From the NCBI RefSeq assembly GCF_014692875.1, contig NZ_CP061171.1, positions 2,046,001 to 2,110,000 on the forward strand: DNA of 64,000 nucleotides, read 5' to 3'. The position numbers and the translations under genes are program-made. Shown piece by piece: positions 60,607 to 64,000 of this stretch. Origin of the DNA: Pedobacter riviphilus. Lineage in GTDB: Bacteria; Bacteroidota; Bacteroidia; Sphingobacteriales; Sphingobacteriaceae. The notes under the pieces were generated by a model that was given only the letters and a program-made list of their open reading frames with translations, did not search any database and was not told the origin of the DNA. Within the stretch, counting starts at the first letter, position 1. Each line of letters starts with the position of its first letter.

Positions 60607-61083
60607 ATGAAAAAAATCTTCTCCATTCTAGGCTCACTGTTGTTTGTAACAGCAGTTAAAGCACAAACTGTTACGGTAAAAAAAGAAACTGTAAACCCAG
60701 GTAATAATCAAACTACTAATACTTCAACCCCATTGAAAGATCCTAAGGGAGCTGCTGTCGATCCTAAAAAGGAAGCAGCCGATAAAGCTGCAGCAGAAAG
60801 AGCGATTAAAGATGCAAAAGTTGCACAGCATACTGATCCGCAAAGCATTACTGCAAAAGACCCTAAGGCAGCTCCTACAGATTTCAAAAAACAAGAAGCA
60901 GATAAAGCTGCAGCAGAAAGGGCAGCTAAAGAAGCAAAAATTGCACAACATGTTAACCCTAAGGCCACCACGGCAAAAGATCCTAAAGCTGCACCTATCG
61001 ATTACAAAAAGGAAGCAGCCGATAAAGCAGCAGCAGAAAGAGCAATTAAAGATGCAAAAATTGCACCCACAAAAGGCAACTAA
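60607..61083 (+). CDS. Exported Lys/Ala-rich tandem-repeat protein
   Basis: 158 residues: signal peptide (MKKIFSILGSLLFVTAVKAQ), a short linker, then three tandem repeats of 40, 40 and 35 residues from residue 44 (DNA 60736, 60856, 60976). Each has KDPKxA, then the helix-forming core ADKAAAERAxKxAK. About one residue in six is lysine. It resembles a histone H1-like or amphipathic low-complexity chain. The stop overlaps the next ATG (TAATG), coupling it to the first SET protein. Function unknown; it is a candidate substrate of the coupled enzymes, by inference. Confidence 0.75.
   Translation: MKKIFSILGSLLFVTAVKAQTVTVKKETVNPGNNQTTNTSTPLKDPKGAAVDPKKEAADKAAAERAIKDAKVAQHTDPQSITAKDPKAAPTDFKKQEADKAAAERAAKEAKIAQHVNPKATTAKDPKAAPIDYKKEAADKAAAERAIKDAKIAPTKGN
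60736..61080 (+). repeat. Three 120-bp tandem coding repeats
   Basis: Units at 60736-60855, 60856-60975 and 60976-61080 (last one shortened) are similar at DNA level, for example each includes GATAAAGC(T/A)GCAGCAGAAAG. They encode the 40-residue protein repeats of the exported Lys/Ala-rich protein. Confidence 0.85.
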
Positions 61084-61493
61084 TGCTGTTCAATAGAAAC
61101 ATTTATCAACCGTTGTGTATTGAAGTAAAAGAAAGTCTCGTACATGGGCGTGGCGTATTTGCAAAAAACAAGATCCTAAAAGGGAGCCTTATAGAGCAGG
61201 CTCCCGTTGTTTTCTTATCGCATAATGAAAAAGAAGCGTTACGGTTTACCAAGCTTTTTCATTATTATTTTTTATTGGGCGAAGTTGAAAAACAGGCAGC
61301 TTTTTGTTTCGGCTACGCCTCGTTTTACAATCACTCGCCCCAAGCAAATGCCTTTTACACGTTTTCTAAGAAAAAAAATACCATTAATATTTATGCTTAC
61401 CAAACCATTGAAGCTGGCGATGAAGTAACCATTAACTATAATGGCAAACCAGCAGATAAGAATGAGGTTTATTTCCCAAATCCGGATGAATAA
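61083..61493 (+). CDS. SET domain protein (putative protein-lysine methyltransferase) 1
   Basis: 136 residues, almost only a SET core. Landmarks: LVHGRGVFAKNKILKGSLIE (GRGVFA start), YASFYNHSPQANA carrying the NHS S-adenosylmethionine/knot motif, and IEAGDEVTINYN matching the ExxxxY end motif. No signal peptide. It would transfer a methyl group from S-adenosylmethionine to a lysine. Both ends overlap neighbours by one base in TAATG, so translation is coupled to the Lys-rich repeat protein and the second SET gene. Activity is inferred from motifs. Confidence 0.85.
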   Translation: MLFNRNIYQPLCIEVKESLVHGRGVFAKNKILKGSLIEQAPVVFLSHNEKEALRFTKLFHYYFLLGEVEKQAAFCFGYASFYNHSPQANAFYTFSKKKNTINIYAYQTIEAGDEVTINYNGKPADKNEVYFPNPDE

Positions 61494-61888
61494 TGACGAA
61501 ACAATTATACTTAAAAACGATAAAGGGAAAGGGCAGGGGTGTTTTTTGTAACACAGCTATTCGCGAAGGAGAAGTGATAGAAGTTTGCCCTGTCATTATT
61601 ATCCCTGCTAAAGAATTTGCTGCATTAAACGCTACAGCTCTGATGGATTATAGCTTTTATTTTAATAAAGAAGAAAATACATTGTCGTTAACCATGGGTT
61701 TTGGCTCCATGTATAACCACAAACAATATCCTAATGCTGTTTATATACTTGATAGACGGAAAAAACAGATGGTATTTACGGCTCACGAGCAGATAGATGC
61801 ACATACAGAAATATGCATCAACTATGGAGGCGAGTACGGCAGAGATTACACTAAATGGTTTATAGACAGACATATAGTTCCGGTTTGA
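61493..61888 (+). CDS. SET domain protein (putative protein-lysine methyltransferase) 2
   Basis: 131 residues. Motifs: IKGKGRGVFCNTAIREGEVIE, FGSMYNHKQYPNAVY (NH motif, with Lys in place of Ser), and TEICINYGGEYG at the end. It is paralogous to the preceding SET protein but clearly diverged. No signal peptide. Start overlaps the upstream stop by one base. Pairing of two minimal SET proteins suggests a heterodimer or two specificities; this is inference. Confidence 0.85.
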   Translation: MTKQLYLKTIKGKGRGVFCNTAIREGEVIEVCPVIIIPAKEFAALNATALMDYSFYFNKEENTLSLTMGFGSMYNHKQYPNAVYILDRRKKQMVFTAHEQIDAHTEICINYGGEYGRDYTKWFIDRHIVPV

Positions 61889-61896
61889 TCAGAAAA

Positions 61897-61914
61897 ATCA
61901 TCTTTTTTAATGAT
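61897..61914. promoter_or_regulatory. 18-bp inverted-repeat box, copy 4
   Basis: ATCATCTTTTTTAATGAT, identical to copies 2 and 3. It begins 9 nt after the SET2 stop and ends 47 nt before the small Lys-rich gene at 61962. Confidence 0.6.
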
Positions 61915-61961
61915 TGACCTGCCTACGCCGGCAGCCTATTTTTACTAGAAAAAAGCAAACC

Positions 61962-62273
61962 ATGAAAAAAGTAATTTTGGCCTTTTTCCTCACTATTGGT
62001 ATAGGAGGGATAGCACAAGCACAGATTTTGGGCAAACTCAAAGCAAAAGCAAAAACTGCTGCAGAAACCTCAGTCGATCGCTCTACAGATAAAGTTGTAG
62101 ACAAGGCTGTAAATAAAACCGCAGATAACGTTACCGACAAAGCAATAAACAAAGTAAGCGATAAACTGAACAACTTGTTTAAGAAAAAAAATAAGAAACG
62201 TCCTGATACTGTTCCATCTGTAGTACCAGATTCGGGCAAAACTGCAATCAAACCCAATAATCAAAACAAATAG
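61962..62273 (+). CDS. Small exported Lys-rich helical protein
   Basis: 103 residues from ATG 61962 with signal peptide (MKKVILAFFLTIGIGGIAQAQ); a TTG at 61914 overlaps box 4 and is rejected. The mature part is a charged amphipathic helix with short internal repeats (DKVVDKAVNKTADNVTDKAI), then a basic stretch (FKKKNKKRP) and a polar tail. Another possible lysine-rich partner for the SET proteins next door. Function unknown. Confidence 0.7.
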   Translation: MKKVILAFFLTIGIGGIAQAQILGKLKAKAKTAAETSVDRSTDKVVDKAVNKTADNVTDKAINKVSDKLNNLFKKKNKKRPDTVPSVVPDSGKTAIKPNNQNK

Positions 62274-62370
62274 GTTTGCTCCATAAAATTAAGAAGTGGC
62301 AATAAATTGTAGTTTTTCCAAACTGGAATATCAAAATCCAACTTATTATACATGCCAATCTTCGCGCTCA

Positions 62371-62419
62371 AGTAATCTTCTCAAGGTAAGTCCATTTTTA
62401 AATTACCTTGAGAATTACT
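62371..62419 (+). terminator. Long hairpin after the small Lys-rich gene
   Basis: TTCTCAAGGTAA (62378-62389) pairs perfectly with TTACCTTGAGAA (62403-62414), and AGTAA/TTACT extend the stem past a 2-nt bulge, giving 17 bp. It lies about 100 nt after the gene stop. The T-tract is weak, so termination is likely but not certain. The rest of 62274-62590 shows no gene. Confidence 0.5.
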
Positions 62420-62595
62420 GCATTTCAATATAATTTTTCGCTGTAAATCTTCAATAATGAACACGATAAGCTATAAAAAACGCTTTAGGCGTTAAAAAAA
62501 CTTTAAATCAGTATTAGCCATTCACGACAAAAATAACCAGGTATATATGAGTCAGTAATATTTAATAGAAAGTTAATACATTAGGACTTGCTTAA

Positions 62596-62625
62596 TTGCA
62601 ATTTTTTTTTGGAACTTTATCTTTT
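62596..62625 (+). promoter_or_regulatory. Candidate promoter of the ECF sigma gene
   Basis: TTG at 62596-62598 and TATCTTTT at 62618-62625 are 19 nt apart, close to the Bacteroidota TTG/TAnnTTTG arrangement (last G replaced by T). It ends 28 nt before the sigma factor start. Confidence 0.35.
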
Positions 62626-62653
62626 TAACAATCTTAAGCAAGATATAAGAGCC

Positions 62654-63214
62654 ATGGCTGCCTACAGCAAATTTACTGATGAGGAATTGACTGCCTTGCT
62701 TATAGAGGGAGACCATGCTGCATATACCGAGATTTATCATCGGTATTGGAAAAAGCTGTTTTATATAGCCGGAAAAAAACTGGGCAATATGGAAGAAGCA
62801 GAAGAAGTGGTACAGAATATTTTTATGTCGCTTTGGAACAGAAGAGCAGTTATTACCATCACCACTACTTTGGGTGCCTATCTTACTACCTCGGTAAAAT
62901 ACTGGATCATTAAAATACTAGATAAGCAGTACCATCAGCAAAAGTATGCCAAGAGTATTGCCAGTAATGTACTTGACGATTCTACCCAGCAATGGCTGGA
63001 GTTTCTGGACCTGAAAGAAATTCTAGACAGGTACGTCTCTGAACTGCCCGAAAAGTGCCAGCTGGTATTTAACATGAGCAGAAACCTGAACATGTCCCAG
63101 AAACAAATTGCCGAAGAACTTAATATTTCTGAAAAAACAGTTGAGGCGCATATGGGAAAGGCCATAAAAACCCTACGGACAAGGTTTAATCACTTCTTTT
63201 TGATTTTGTTGTAA
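62654..63214 (+). CDS. ECF-type RNA polymerase sigma-70 factor
   Basis: 186 residues from ATG 62654; an in-frame start at 62588 would span the promoter-like region. Sigma region 2 is in AAYTEIYHRYWKKLFYIAGKKLGNMEEAEEVVQNIFMSLW; region 4 is in YVSELPEKCQLVFNMSRNLNMSQKQIAEELNISEKTVEAHM. It belongs to the Bacteroidota FecI-like group that works with the FecR anti-sigma factor encoded 67 nt downstream. Confidence 0.92.
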   Translation: MAAYSKFTDEELTALLIEGDHAAYTEIYHRYWKKLFYIAGKKLGNMEEAEEVVQNIFMSLWNRRAVITITTTLGAYLTTSVKYWIIKILDKQYHQQKYAKSIASNVLDDSTQQWLEFLDLKEILDRYVSELPEKCQLVFNMSRNLNMSQKQIAEELNISEKTVEAHMGKAIKTLRTRFNHFFLILL

Positions 63215-63281
63215 TTTTTTTGAGGGGGAACTAAGGGATTTCCATTTTACGATGGATATTATAGTTACAGACCCCTAAAAA

Positions 63282-64000
63282 ATGGAACATTCAGAAGAAC
63301 TACAAAGATATAGATACCTTGCCTCAAAATGGCTGGACCACAGCATTACGGAAGATGAGCTTAGGGAGTTTAATGATTGGTATAATACAAACCTTGAAAC
63401 ACCATTAAACATCCCGAGTTCTTTTGCTGCAACCGAGCAGGTACTTGAAGCGCGGATACTCCAAAAATTAAACGACACACTAGAAGTTAACGCAATAACA
63501 GAAGACAGTAAATACAAAAATGGCAGCATAAAAATTGGCTGGCCTATACGTATTGCGATAGCTGCCTCCATTCTAATTGCCTTGGGCACAGGATTATGGT
63601 TTTATCAGAGCCAGACAATAGCACCCCAATTACAGGGTGTAACCCACACCGATATCTCTCCGGGTAAAAATACCGCTATGTTGACTTTTTCAAATGGCGC
63701 AGTCATACAACTCAGCGACAAAAGGAAAGCGGTATTCGTTACCCATAACAAATTAACATACAATGATGGCAGTGTAGCGGGCTTGGGCAGCCAAGACAGA
63801 AATATTGCAGCAGGTGAATTGATTACTGCAGTTACCCCAAAAGGAGGGACGTACCAGGTAATTTTATCAGACGGAACCCGTGTCTGGTTAAATGCTGATA
63901 GCAAATTATCATTCCCCTCACAGTTTACCAGTAATAAACGGGAAGTAAGTCTTAGTGGAGAAGCTTATTTCGAAGTCGCTAAAAACAAGGCAAAACCATT
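63282..64000 (+). CDS. FecR-type anti-sigma factor (3' truncated)
   Basis: Open from ATG 63282 to the window edge, at least 239 codons. An N-terminal cytoplasmic sigma-binding part (SEELQRYRYLASKWLDHSI) is followed by one membrane helix (IRIAIAASILIALGTGLWFY, about residue 92-111). The FecR periplasmic core is clear: VTPKGGTYQVILSDGTRVWL, then NADSKLSFPSQF and VSLSGEAYFEVAKN. It normally receives a signal from a TonB receptor and controls the sigma factor just upstream. A SusC/SusD pair is expected beyond the edge. Confidence 0.93.
   Translation, partial: MEHSEELQRYRYLASKWLDHSITEDELREFNDWYNTNLETPLNIPSSFAATEQVLEARILQKLNDTLEVNAITEDSKYKNGSIKIGWPIRIAIAASILIALGTGLWFYQSQTIAPQLQGVTHTDISPGKNTAMLTFSNGAVIQLSDKRKAVFVTHNKLTYNDGSVAGLGSQDRNIAAGELITAVTPKGGTYQVILSDGTRVWLNADSKLSFPSQFTSNKREVSLSGEAYFEVAKNKAKP

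Noticed and set aside
60708..60971. Cysteine/alanine-rich minus-strand ORF of 87 codons opposite the tandem repeats
   Set aside because: It is the antisense shadow of the Lys/Ala repeat coding sequence; the plus-strand frame has a signal peptide and coupled neighbours.
61083..61888. SET-domain genes as eukaryotic contamination or recent transfer
   Set aside because: They are compact, overlap their neighbours by one base, match the local base composition, and SET proteins are known in bacteria.

Overview
The window looks like a chromosomal stretch from a Bacteroidota soil or plant-associated bacterium of the Sphingobacteriaceae, most like Pedobacter. The reasons are the AT-rich coding style, signal peptides ending in AQ, a TAnnTTTG-type promoter, an ECF sigma/FecR pair at the right edge, and dispersed palindromic repeats (CGTCATTGCGAG... 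and relatives) between genes. This assignment is inferred from gene content, not from a marker gene.

Region 1 (1-37.2 kb) is a large locus for plant cell-wall glycan use. It encodes a BNR/Asp-box sialidase-like protein (cut by the left edge), an STN-like/esterase fusion, two sugar-handling enzymes, a beta-helix protein ending in an L-rhamnose mutarotase-like domain, an SSS symporter, two GH78 rhamnosidases, an IclR regulator, a beta-propeller glycosidase, a GH2 enzyme, a GH106 rhamnosidase, a GH127 beta-L-arabinofuranosidase, a sialate O-acetylesterase-type enzyme and a frameshifted DUF5703-type protein. Together they fit attack on a rhamnose- and arabinose-rich pectin (rhamnogalacturonan). 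Embedded at 19.0-26.9 kb is an unusual gene set: two solute-binding-protein-like proteins without signal peptides, two CaiB/BaiF CoA-transferases, a Gfo/Idh/MocA oxidoreductase, a MaoC-like hydratase and a FucP-type transporter. No ABC permease or ATPase is present, so these look like a cytoplasmic CoA-thioester pathway that I cannot name.

Region 2 (37.2-45 kb) holds gene remnants, the minus-strand L-arabinose operon araB-araD-araA, a GNAT acetyltransferase, a secreted esterase, and a divergent NmrA-like/HxlR pair (the NmrA gene is frameshifted).

Region 3 (45-62.4 kb) is the least explained part. A TPR histidine kinase and a NarL/LuxR-type response regulator face an array of uncharacterised secreted proteins. 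The array contains a duplicated three-gene cassette (PsbP/lipocalin-like, TPR, and a third family), a CARDB-like protein, a lysine/alanine-rich exported repeat protein translationally coupled to two SET-domain proteins, and another small lysine-rich exported protein. An 18-bp inverted-repeat box occurs four times, only in the intergenic regions of this array. It is a good candidate for the binding site of the neighbouring response regulator. Five genes in 43-60 kb, plus one at 36 kb, carry single-base deletions in short homopolymers; assembly error is the simplest explanation.

Region 4 (62.6-64 kb) is an ECF sigma factor and a FecR anti-sigma factor (cut by the right edge), which normally precede a SusC/SusD-type locus.
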